This document shows, in pieces, positions 7,495-15,600 of a stretch of 31,402 bases of DNA. The stretch's first letter is position 1, and each line of letters opens with the position of its first letter. A program made the translations under genes and the position numbers. The notes beneath the pieces are model-generated. The model saw only the letters and a list, made by a program, of their open reading frames with translations, was not told where the DNA came from and ran no database searches. This stretch comes from an uncultured Caulobacteraceae bacterium (lineage in GTDB: Bacteria > Pseudomonadota > Alphaproteobacteria > Caulobacterales > Caulobacteraceae), in NCBI GenBank assembly GCA_937910255.1, contig CALEOQ010000590.1:1-31402 (forward strand), in the 5' to 3' direction.

Positions 7495-7849
7495 CCTCTG
7501 CGACATCGGCCGACGTCGGTCGACGGCCGACGCTACCGAACCTCGACCGTTGACGCCCGCTCCGGCCCCCCAACGTCCTCGTCCGGCTCGGAAACCCGCA
7601 TGAAGAGTTCGATGAGCGGCGGAAGCACGGGAATTTTGTACGTCGTTTTTAACACGTCGGAATTCTCATGTTCGAATTTCCCGAACGTTTTAACACGACG
7701 AGCCCCACGTGTTCGCACCTGCGTTCGCTGAGAACAACGGCCCAGCCATGCGAGCTTGAGCTCAAAGAGCGATCCAAGGCTCTGGGCAAGGAGGCGTACA
7801 ACATCGGCCGAAAAACGTTTCCTCCTCAGGCTATGCCGCTGGGAGATTT
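7495..7849. other. 355-bp region between convergent genes, with short repeats
   Basis: No convincing gene is present. An inverted repeat TCGGCCG (7506-7512)/CGGCCGA (7524-7530) lies 12 bases after the stop at 7494 and may act as a terminator hairpin, though no T-run follows. It overlaps a threefold 10-bp tandem-like pattern (7501-7530). A TA-rich island at about 7632-7700 holds TTTTAACACG twice (7647-7656 and 7688-7697) and a GTTCG/CGAAC inverted repeat (7670-7686). A 94-residue frame from 7668 enters the antisense of the HAD gene and is not supported. Confidence 0.4.
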
Positions 7850-8515
7850 TCAGCCAGCTCTGGCCATGGCCAGCGCCGCGTTGGCAAGGCCAGAAGGCTC
7901 TCCAACGAGGGCATCCGCGCGCGCGGCCTCCAGCTCGTCACGACCTCCGTAGCCCCAGAGCACGCCCAGCGCACGCATCTCGTTGACGTGGGCACCGACG
8001 ATATCGTAGCGGCGGTCGCCGACCATGACGCAATACCTCGGCTTCAGTCCATTGCGGTCAATCACGTAGGCAATGAGTTCGGGCTTGTGGTCGAGCAGGC
8101 CTCCAGGCTCTGACCCATGGATGGCGACGAAAAGATCATCGAGACCGACATGCTGCAAAATGCGCTGGGCGAACTCGGTGCGCTTGGATGTCGCTAGGAT
8201 GAGCTCTGCCCCGCAGCTTCGCATGGTTCGCAGCGCCTCTGGAATCCCGGGATAGACCACGCTCTCGAACAAACCGCGCTGGCCGTAGTCAGCGCGATAT
8301 GCCGCCACGCCCTCGCTGACGCGATCGTCCCTGTAGGGTTCCAGCAGCAGCCGCATGACCTCCTCAACAGGGGGACCGATGAGAGCGGTGAGATCGAACC
8401 CAGGATCAGGCTCATGGCCGAGCGCGCGGAGCGCCGCCGCGCAGCTGGACCAGATCCCAGGCGCCGAGTGGATCAAGGTGCCGTCCAGATCCAAGATGAT
8501 GGTGGGAGTCGTCAC
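7850..8515 (-). CDS. HAD-superfamily phosphatase, phosphoglycolate phosphatase-like
   Basis: The 221-residue protein shows all four HAD motifs. DLDGTL at 9-14 supplies nucleophile Asp9 and acid/base Asp11, LATSK at 107-111 is motif II, Lys144 in LDHKPEL is motif III, and GDRRYD at 166-171 is motif IV. A helical cap at about 15-85 makes it a subfamily I (Gph/PpaX/PGMB) member that removes phosphate from a small metabolite in the cytoplasm. The exact substrate cannot be read. The GTG start at 8515 follows immediately on the stop of the upstream methyltransferase gene, so the two are translated from one message. Confidence 0.88.
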   Translation of the reverse strand: MTTPTIILDLDGTLIHSAPGIWSSCAAALRALGHEPDPGFDLTALIGPPVEEVMRLLLEPYRDDRVSEGVAAYRADYGQRGLFESVVYPGIPEALRTMRSCGAELILATSKRTEFAQRILQHVGLDDLFVAIHGSEPGGLLDHKPELIAYVIDRNGLKPRYCVMVGDRRYDIVGAHVNEMRALGVLWGYGGRDELEAARADALVGEPSGLANAALAMARAG

Positions 8516-9373
8516 TCAGCTATCGCTCCGAGCTGGCGATGATGCTCCCAAATCGCTGCTCACCCTCGCGGAGACCACCCAGGTTGCCGCCCGCAGGCAA
8601 GGGCCACTTGGAGTATCCCGCTGAGCTAGTGCAGCGCGCAGCGCCGCAACCGCCCTTGCACGCAGGTCGGGATGTTCTCGCAGGATGGCCCCTAAGGCGC
8701 CCACCCGAGAACAAACCTCCACCATCGACTCCAAGTCTCCGCTGCTGACCATCGTGTCGTGAGCATCTACCCTGACCCCGAGCAGGCCAACCTCGCTCAA
8801 AAGGCGTTTGATTTGCTCCGGATCGGACAAGGAAAACGGCGCGGACTGCGCGGCGCGTCGCAGAAGCTCTTGCGGGAGATGGGGAGCCGCGGCGGCGAGC
8901 GGCAAGGCGTCGAGTTCGTTCTCTTCCAGCGCTCGCCAGCAGACGAAGCTGAGCCGTCCACCCGGCCGAAGCGCCTGACAAAGATTGGCAAAGGCCGCCC
9001 GCGGCTCATCGAAGAACATCATGCCAAAGCGGGAAAAAACCGCGTCCAAAGAGTGAGGCTGGAGCGGGAAGGACTGCGCGTCGCCGCACTCGAACGAGAT
9101 GTTCGGCGGCTGGCCCCGGTGGCGTCTAGCTGCCTCGACGGCGGCCGGAAGGAGTTCTAGGCCGACAACCCCGCCCGTCAAGCCAACCGCCTCGGCAAGA
9201 GCCGCCGGCGTCCGGCCAACACCACAGCCCACGTCGAGCACACGCTCGCCCGGCCCAAGCCCCAAAGCTTCAATCGCTGGCCGGCCAAGTGGTGCGAGCT
9301 GAAGCTCAATCTGCTCGCCCAGCTCCAGCCAAGTGAGTACCTTCGGATCGAGGGTAGGGAGCGTTGAGACCAC
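8516..9373 (-). CDS. class I SAM-dependent methyltransferase
   Basis: This 285-residue protein has the Rossmann-type SAM site. Motif I VLDVGCGVGRTP is at 45-56, the acidic strand end after it (GLELLP, Glu73) should bind the SAM ribose, and a GDAQSFPL segment near 97-104 resembles the UbiE/COQ5 branch. RFGMMFFDEP and LRPGGRLSFV are the usual strand 4 and strand 5 regions. The acceptor is unknown; related proteins methylate quinones, lipids and small metabolites. The gene ends exactly where the HAD phosphatase begins. The last 25 residues are serine/arginine-rich with no family match, so the C-terminus may be locally altered. Confidence 0.85.
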   Translation of the reverse strand: MVSTLPTLDPKVLTWLELGEQIELQLAPLGRPAIEALGLGPGERVLDVGCGVGRTPAALAEAVGLTGGVVGLELLPAAVEAARRHRGQPPNISFECGDAQSFPLQPHSLDAVFSRFGMMFFDEPRAAFANLCQALRPGGRLSFVCWRALEENELDALPLAAAAPHLPQELLRRAAQSAPFSLSDPEQIKRLLSEVGLLGVRVDAHDTMVSSGDLESMVEVCSRVGALGAILREHPDLRARAVAALRAALAQRDTPSGPCLRAATWVVSARVSSDLGASSPARSDS

Positions 9374-9452
9374 GACCTAGGCTATAGGCGTCGCTGACGG
9401 ATGTCACTCAGGGCTGGGCGATCTCGACTGGCCGGAGAGTGCTCTGGCAAGT

Positions 9453-10079
9453 TCATATGTCCGTCTGCTCTGACAGCTCCAGGGCGTCGTCGACCTCAAT
9501 TCCCAGATAGCGCACAGTGCTCTCCAACTTGCCGTGTCCCAAGAGCAGCTGGCACGCCCGGAGATTGCCTGTGCGTTTGTAGATCAGCGCTACCTTGGTA
9601 CGCCGCAGACTATGGGTGCCGTAAGCTCGCGGCTCTAGGTCTGCGAGTTGAACCCACCGATCAACAAGCCTGGCGTACTGTCGCGTGGTGAGGTGTTCCC
9701 CTGGCCGACTCCGGCTCGGGAAAAGCCAGTCGTCCGAACGGCGTCCACGAGCGGCGAGCCAGCTCAGCAGCGCCAGGCGTGTCGGCTCGGTGATCTCAAA
9801 GGGGACGGGTCGTCCTGTCTTTTGCTGAATGATTGTCGCGCGGGTCCTGACCGCACCGCCCGGGGCCACATCGCTAACGCGCAATTTTACGAGGTCGCAT
9901 CCGCGAAGCTTCGCGTCGATCGCGCAGTTGAAGAGCGCAAGATCACGCAGCTGGCCGCCATTCTTTAGCAACTGTCGGATTGCCCAAATGTGCTTCGGCT
10001 TTAGGGGCGGCTTCGGCCCGATTATGCGGCCGGTGTTCCAGGGTTTGGACTGGACGCGGAACAGGTCAGGTTGAGACAT
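9453..10079 (-). CDS. short tyrosine recombinase (XerC/FimB-like)
   Basis: The 208-residue protein is essentially a catalytic domain with a short N-terminal arm. The expected residues are present: Arg59 (AKLRGCDL), Lys87 (QQKTGRP), His156 and Arg159 (THSLRRT), His182 (LLGHGKLEST) and the nucleophile Tyr191 (VRYLGI). Such short recombinases are common on alphaproteobacterial plasmids and islands and cut and rejoin DNA at short inverted-repeat core sites. Integrases of phages or ICEs are usually 350-450 residues, so plasmid dimer resolution or local inversion is more likely than classical integration. Two inverted repeats lie 55-117 bp upstream and are candidate sites. Confidence 0.9.
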   Translation of the reverse strand: MSQPDLFRVQSKPWNTGRIIGPKPPLKPKHIWAIRQLLKNGGQLRDLALFNCAIDAKLRGCDLVKLRVSDVAPGGAVRTRATIIQQKTGRPVPFEITEPTRLALLSWLAARGRRSDDWLFPSRSRPGEHLTTRQYARLVDRWVQLADLEPRAYGTHSLRRTKVALIYKRTGNLRACQLLLGHGKLESTVRYLGIEVDDALELSEQTDI

Positions 10080-10133
10080 AGCTCACCTCCCAAGGCGGAC
10101 CCCCGACCAGGATGAGTTTCTCATGTTTTGGTT

Positions 10134-10163
10134 AGCCCAAAGTGCACACCAACCACTTGGGCT
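10134..10163. repeat. inverted repeat upstream of the tyrosine recombinase
   Basis: AGCCCAAAGTG (10134-10144) and CACTTGGGCT (10154-10163) pair over ten bases with one extra A and enclose a 9-base spacer. The spacing resembles a tyrosine-recombinase core site. It lies in the 217-bp gap between the recombinase start and the end of the Cof-type gene, so a transcription terminator for the latter is the main alternative. Confidence 0.6.
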
Positions 10164-10170
10164 GAATTGC

Positions 10171-10196
10171 GCCAGAAGCGGGAGCTGGCTTCTGGC
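10171..10196. repeat. second inverted repeat upstream of the tyrosine recombinase
   Basis: GCCAGAAGC (10171-10179) and GCTTCTGGC (10188-10196) are perfect 9-bp complements around an 8-base spacer (GGGAGCTG). Arms of 9-11 bp around a 6-8-base centre are typical of Xer/Cre-type crossover sites. No T-run is attached on either strand, which weakens a terminator reading. Confidence 0.6.
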
Positions 10197-10296
10197 CAGT
10201 CTGCGGACATTCCTCGGCGAAAACGAGTATCCGTCCGGGAGGAACGACAGCGGACGAAACCGACCTGCAGAAGACGTCCGGGTGTCTGGATTTGGG

Positions 10297-11091
10297 CTAG
10301 GCCAACAGGCGCTCAATGACTACCGCTACCCCATCATCGTCGTTAGTCAGGGTAACCTCGTTCACCGCGCCTAGCACTCGCGGGTGAGCGTTAGCGACGG
10401 CTACGGAGTGCCCTGCGAACGCCAGCATCTCTAGATCATTGGGCATATCGCCAAAGGCGACGACGTCACCCGACCGGATGCCTAGGCCGTTGCACAGAAA
10501 TCCCAAACCACTGCCTTTGCTAATGCCCGCAGGAGCTAGCTCCACGATTGGAAGGCCCGAATGACTGATCTGCGCGCGGTCATAAACGCGCGCCCCGACC
10601 AGCTCGGACATAGCTTCGGCGTCATGTGACGGGTGATGAGCAATGATTTTTGCCACGCTCTCCTCGAGGAGCGGCACTGCGCATCCGACACGTTGAACTG
10701 GCTCGGCCTGCCAGTCATCCCAATAGGGCGGGAACGTGTGCTCTTGCGAGAAGTCGGCCCCATGCTGAATGGCGAAAGAGACGCCGGGTACCCACCGGCG
10801 CAAGTCTGTGATGATGGCTCGCCCGACATCGGCTTCAAAGTGGTGACTCCCAACGACCTCCCGTTTCGCCAGGTCGTAAAGCAGTGCGCCATTGCAGCAG
10901 ACCGCCAAGCCCGTCAGACCGAGACTCTCGGCAAGGGTCTCGACGTCTCTGGGGGGCCGCGCAGTCACAAACGCAACTTTGATTCCCGCCGTCTGGGCCG
11001 CGCGTATAGCCATCCTAGTGCGCTCAGAGACAATCCCGTCGGATCGGATCAGTGTCCCATCCAAATCCGTGGCGATCAGTGCGACTGGCAC
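10297..11091 (-). CDS. Cof-type HAD-IIB phosphatase
   Basis: I chose GTG 11091, preceded by GGGGAGCGGGAACCGA, because it gives VPVALIATDLDGTL, the normal Cof N-terminus, and a standard length of 264 residues. The frame stays open 71 codons further upstream, but that stretch has no family character. Asp9 and Asp11 form motif I (DLDGTL), TARP near 43-46 is motif II, KGSGLGFL contains the motif III Lys, and FGDMPNDLEML is motif IV. Members dephosphorylate sugar phosphates, flavin or pyridoxal phosphates. The gene reads towards the tyrosine recombinase and is downstream of the TIR gene on the same strand. Confidence 0.85.
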   Translation of the reverse strand: MPVALIATDLDGTLIRSDGIVSERTRMAIRAAQTAGIKVAFVTARPPRDVETLAESLGLTGLAVCCNGALLYDLAKREVVGSHHFEADVGRAIITDLRRWVPGVSFAIQHGADFSQEHTFPPYWDDWQAEPVQRVGCAVPLLEESVAKIIAHHPSHDAEAMSELVGARVYDRAQISHSGLPIVELAPAGISKGSGLGFLCNGLGIRSGDVVAFGDMPNDLEMLAFAGHSVAVANAHPRVLGAVNEVTLTNDDDGVAVVIERLLA

Positions 11092-11294
11092 TCGGTTCCC
11101 GCTCCCCAACCTAGGCGAAGTAGGTTCGCTAAAGGGCCGCGGGTCAATATCAGCTTCCGCCCTCTGGGCAGTTCGCCGGCACTGCGGCCGCCCGCTCGGC
11201 GATAAGAGTGACGGCAAGGATGCGCCAGGAGCAGAACTTTGGATTGGTCCGGAAAGCGGACATTCTTGAGGATGGCGGAACGCGCAAGCCTTGC

Positions 11295-12290
11295 TCAGTT
11301 CCACCCGCCGAGTTGCACCGTCCCCTGGTCCGCCCGGCTCAGCAGATCAAGAAACTGACGCACTAACACGTCGGCAAGTTCGCAGCCGGAGAGGCGTTCT
11401 TTTGGGTGTGCCGTCGCCATCCAACGCAGTTCACGTGAGAGGGAGAGTTTCGGCACGTAGATGACGCGTCGGATCTCGTCGGGCATGCCGATCGTCATGA
11501 GGTTTTCGGATGGCATGAAAAGCGGGCCATTCCATTCGGCCGCGATCAGACCAGCCTCTTCGAGCACGGAGTTAAAGATCGACTGCTTCCAACCGATGTT
11601 GAGTGTGAAACCGCGCCGGTCGCGCAGCACGCATCGTCGGTCTTCAGCGAGCGCGACGATTTCCATGCCGAGCTCGTCGCTGACCTTATTTGCGAGAGCC
11701 GCAGTCGCGGCCACGATGGTCTGCACCTGCGGATGAATGTTGGAGATGATCCAACTCGCGTCCCTAAAACACTTGGTCTCGTCAGCGATCAAATCAGCGT
11801 CCCGCTTAACCACGCGAGCACGTGCGAGCGCGTCCATCGGCGCGATCTTGCCGCCGAGTTCTTGCACTCGGGCTTTGACGGCGCCGGCAAGTTGCTCAAT
11901 GCCGTATTGCTCAAGCGCGAAACGAACGTGGGTTTCAGGAAGCCAGGTCGGAAGGCTGCTGGTCCCGTCGAGTTGCACGAAGAGCAAGCCCTTCCAGCCC
12001 TGATTGAGACAACGATCGGTGATCGCGGTCTGCTCGACACGCGTCCACTTGGTTTCACCCCAAGGGGAGCGGAAAAGCGTCACCACGAGGCGCGCACCAA
12101 GGAACGGCGCCCGCATGGATTCGAGACCGTCGGTGCCGGCCAAGTCTTCCTGTTGGCGCGGGAAGAAAAAGACATTCAGGCCAGCCAAGCGGTCGTGCAG
12201 TTCGCGGGCGACGGCCTCGTCTCGCGCGAGGAACGAGACAGCGACGTCGTAAGACGTCGTCGCAGCGGGATCGTCTATCGGTTCTTCCAT
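11295..12290 (-). CDS. TIR-domain protein, probable NADase effector or signal synthase of a defence system
   Basis: The 331-residue protein starts at ATG 12290 behind AAGGGGG; a TTG at 12311 is the alternative. Residues 14-130 form a TIR fold: YDVAVSFLARDEAVARELHDRL (strand A and helix A), FFFPRQQEDLAGTDG (BB-loop region), and SPWGETKWTRVEQTAI, where Glu86 is the likely catalytic glutamate. Bacterial TIR proteins of this type cleave NAD+ or make cyclic ADP-ribose signals during phage infection. The C-terminal 170 residues are of no family I recognise and may be the sensor or the target of activation. It is divergent from the STAND operon, with 340 bp between them, consistent with one defence locus. 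Confidence 0.8.
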   Translation of the reverse strand: MEEPIDDPAATTSYDVAVSFLARDEAVARELHDRLAGLNVFFFPRQQEDLAGTDGLESMRAPFLGARLVVTLFRSPWGETKWTRVEQTAITDRCLNQGWKGLLFVQLDGTSSLPTWLPETHVRFALEQYGIEQLAGAVKARVQELGGKIAPMDALARARVVKRDADLIADETKCFRDASWIISNIHPQVQTIVAATAALANKVSDELGMEIVALAEDRRCVLRDRRGFTLNIGWKQSIFNSVLEEAGLIAAEWNGPLFMPSENLMTIGMPDEIRRVIYVPKLSLSRELRWMATAHPKERLSGCELADVLVRQFLDLLSRADQGTVQLGGWN

Positions 12291-12630
12291 GGCGCTAGTC
12301 CCCCTTACCAACGCCTAGCATGTTGGGTGAGCAATGGCCCCACCCGGTTCGGGTCTCGATGGTCAAGGTTTCGCGCGTTCGGACTCCAACCTTCAAAAGG
12401 CAAGCGGACCACCTGAGCGTAGAATGCGAGTGATGCACGTTCCAAGCGCGAGTTCTCGGATGCGCCACTTCTGGAAGTTGGCATCTCGCCCGAAATCCGA
12501 TTTCCGCTGTCTCACACAGATCGCCTCACAACCAAGGTTCTGCACCAAGCCGCAGCTTCTCTCCCGCTGGTGTTGGCCTGACCTCTGCTGAGCACTATCT
12601 CGTAGCGACGCGGCGCGAGGGGGCGCGACA
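12291..12630. promoter_or_regulatory. divergent promoter region of the defence locus
   Basis: These 340 bp separate the TIR gene and the STAND operon and contain no supported gene. On the plus strand TTGGCC (12573-12578), a 17-bp spacer and TATCTC (12596-12601) form a possible promoter that would give a leader of about 25 bases. GAGGGGG at 12617-12623 is the ribosome binding site for TTG 12631. No operator repeat was seen. Confidence 0.3.
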
Positions 12631-15600
12631 TTGCCAGGCCATAACTTCAAGGTGCCGGGACTGATCCGCGCGGGGTTCCAGTACCAGGACCTTGTGGCGA
12701 TCGAGACCCTGATCGACTTTTATCGGGACCCACAGCGCTATGACTGGGTCAAACTGGACGCCGAGGACCGCGCCTATCGTTCGATCGACGACGTCGTGGC
12801 CTGCCGGGCCGACGGCCTCTACGAGCTCACCCAGGTCAAGTTCGCCGCAGATCCTGCAGCCGCAACCAGCCGGCTAAGCTGGGAGTGGCTTCTTGAGCAT
12901 CGGCCGAAGGGCCGCTCCCTCCTCCAGAAGTGGGCTGCAACCACCGCCGAACACCGTGCCGCCGGGACCCTCGCTCGGGCCGTCCTCAAGACGGACCGCG
13001 CGCCGGATGCTGAATTCGGGCAATGCCTGACCGGTGTGCGCATCGATTGGGGAAATGTCCCGCCCGCGGTCCAGCGTCAGGTCTCCGATCAGCTCGGATC
13101 GCTCGAGGCGGCGAAGGCGTTCTTCGCCGATTTCGAATTCCTCCACTCGCTGCCGCATCTGGATGATCTCGAGGAACAGCTGTGGTCGCGCATTGCGTCT
13201 GATACTGACCGAGGTGGCTGGTCGCTATTCCGCGACCAGGTCGAACGATGGTCAACACGCAAAAACCAGCCCCATCCCGACGGCAGGATCCGGTACATCC
13301 ACCTCCGCCAGGCTTTCGCGGCTGAGCGGCCGCGGCCAATCCCTCAGGACTTTCTCGTCCCGGCTGGCTACCAGCCGCCCGATGAGGCCTTCGACAAGAA
13401 ATTTCGGGCCGAGGCTTTCGGGGCCGATGGGCTAGAGGTGCTCTGGGGACCGCCCGGGCGGGGGAAAAGCACCTACCTGAGCCACTGCGTCGCCAAGGCG
13501 AGCCGTAGGAAGACCGTCTGCATCCGCCACCATTACTTCCTCAGCCTGGATGATCGCTCCGAGGGCCGCTTCCACTTCCACGCCATCAGCCAATCGCTGC
13601 AGCATCAGCTCCGTGACGCCATTCCAGGGTTTCCAACCGACTCCGGCGAGCTCGGCGACCGCCTGGCCTTAGCCGCGGACATGCTTGCCCAGGAGAACCG
13701 TCGGCTTGTCGTCGTCGTCGACGGGCTCGACCACGTTTGGCGCGAACACCGAGACCGGCACGATATGGAGGAACTCTTCGCCGTCCTCCTCCCACTTCCT
13801 CCCAACGTCTCCCTGGTGGTTGGCACGCAGCGGATCGATCCCAGGGAGCTCCCAACCCAACTGCTGAAGGTCACGCCGGTCGAAGATTGGCGCGAGCTCC
13901 CGCTGATGTCGCCAGACGCCGTGCGCGACTGGCTGACCAATCAGGACGAAGCCGGTCGCCTGAACCTCAGCGGCTTCAACGGTGATCACCGGGCACGCAT
14001 GTTCCGCGAGGTCGCTGTCGCCCTGCACGAGGTCTCCCAAGGCCTACCTCTGCACCTGATCTATTCCTTTGAAAGCCTCTTGCGGACGGGAGACCCAATC
14101 GACGCCGGCGACGTCCGAGCCCTTCCCGCCTGTCCGAGCGGCGACATCAGGGACTACTACCGGGCGTTCTGGGAACGCGGGAGCGCCAAGACCCGCGCGA
14201 TCCTGCATGTCCTGGCCGGCCTCGCTTTCGGGCCGCCCCCCTCGGCCCTGCACGATTGCTTCGGCCGATCGGACGAGGCGATGGCCGCATTCGCCGAGGT
14301 CAGCCATTTGCTCGAACTTCGCGAGACCGGCGTGCGCCCCTTCCACGGCAGCCTGTTTGCGTTTGCGCGCGACCTGCCCGATCACGACCATCTCTTCCGG
14401 ACGCACGCGCCCGACGTACTCAGCTGGCTCCGGGGGCCGAACGCCGGGTACTGGCAATGGGCTTGGAGATGGATCACTGAGCGTCAGCTCGGCGACGCGA
14501 AGAGCCTTATCGAAAAGACCACCCGTTCTTGGGCGATCGAAGGGCTCACCGCAGGCTACCCGCTGGATCAGGTCACCACGATTCTGCACCACGCTGAGCG
14601 CGCTGCTTTCGACGTCCTCGATCTCGAACGTCTCCTGGCCATCCGCTCATTGCGGATCCGGGCGCTGAACGCCCCCGAATTTCAAATGCAGGAATGGCAC
14701 CTCATCCCCGAGGCGGCGATCTCCCTGGCGGTCGAACCTACCCCGCACGCCCTGATGCGGACGGATCTGGTGAACACGCCCACGGCGCTGATGCCATTCG
14801 TGGCGCGCACCTCCGTGGCGTCAATCCGGGAGCGCGTCGTCAGCTCAGCAATCAACGAGCTCAATCGGCGGATCAGCCTCAGCCGAGGCGACGAAACGCT
14901 CCGCAACGACCATTATTCGCGCCTGGCCCAGAGCATCGTGAGCGTGGTCGCCTGTCGCGGCCCGGAGGAGGTCCCCCGGGTCTTGGCCTTTTCGCGCAGG
15001 AACGATTCCTTCGGCGTCCTGTCTGCCTATGCCCGGGCTTCACGGCTGGCCGGCCAGACGGCAAACGTCTTCGAGCTGGCGCGGCATGTCAGCTCGGAGC
15101 ACTTGAGCGGCGAAGTGTTGGCGTCCCTATGTTCCGAGGGGCTGGGACCAAGTAGCATTGTGGGCCTTCAGGGAAAGGGGCATCCCGTCCTCGTGTGCCT
15201 GGAGCTGGTCAAGGGCGCCACGGCTCCCCGCGTGCGGACCCATCGGGACGTCAGCCGCCTTTTCCCTCGCCTAACCGGGCATCCGGAACGGGTTTACGAA
15301 GGCACCACCGGCCTATTGCACGAAGGCTTCTTTGCGGCCCTTGCCGCGGGACTGGCGGGCCGTGCCGCAAAGGGTTGGATGAAGACTCCACCAAAGGCAG
15401 AGGGCCTATGGCTGACGGAGGCCGTCCGCGCATTTGAAGCGCTGGCCGACGAAGTGGGTCGTGTGTGGCGAGCAGAGCAGCGATGGATGGACCTCGGCGA
15501 AATCTACGCCGCCTTCCCGCTTGCAGTGCCGGATAGACGGTCCTTCGATGATAACCGCCGCTTCATCGCCGTGCGCCTTGCCCTCCGAGACATCGCATTC

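Noticed and set aside
7668..7952. 94-residue plus-strand frame overlapping the HAD gene end
   Set aside because: Half of it is antisense to a clear HAD gene, the composition is serine/alanine-rich, and there is no ribosome binding site.
11092..11304. Seventy-one-residue N-terminal extension of the Cof-type phosphatase
   Set aside because: It has no family similarity; GTG 11091 has a strong ribosome binding site and gives the standard length.
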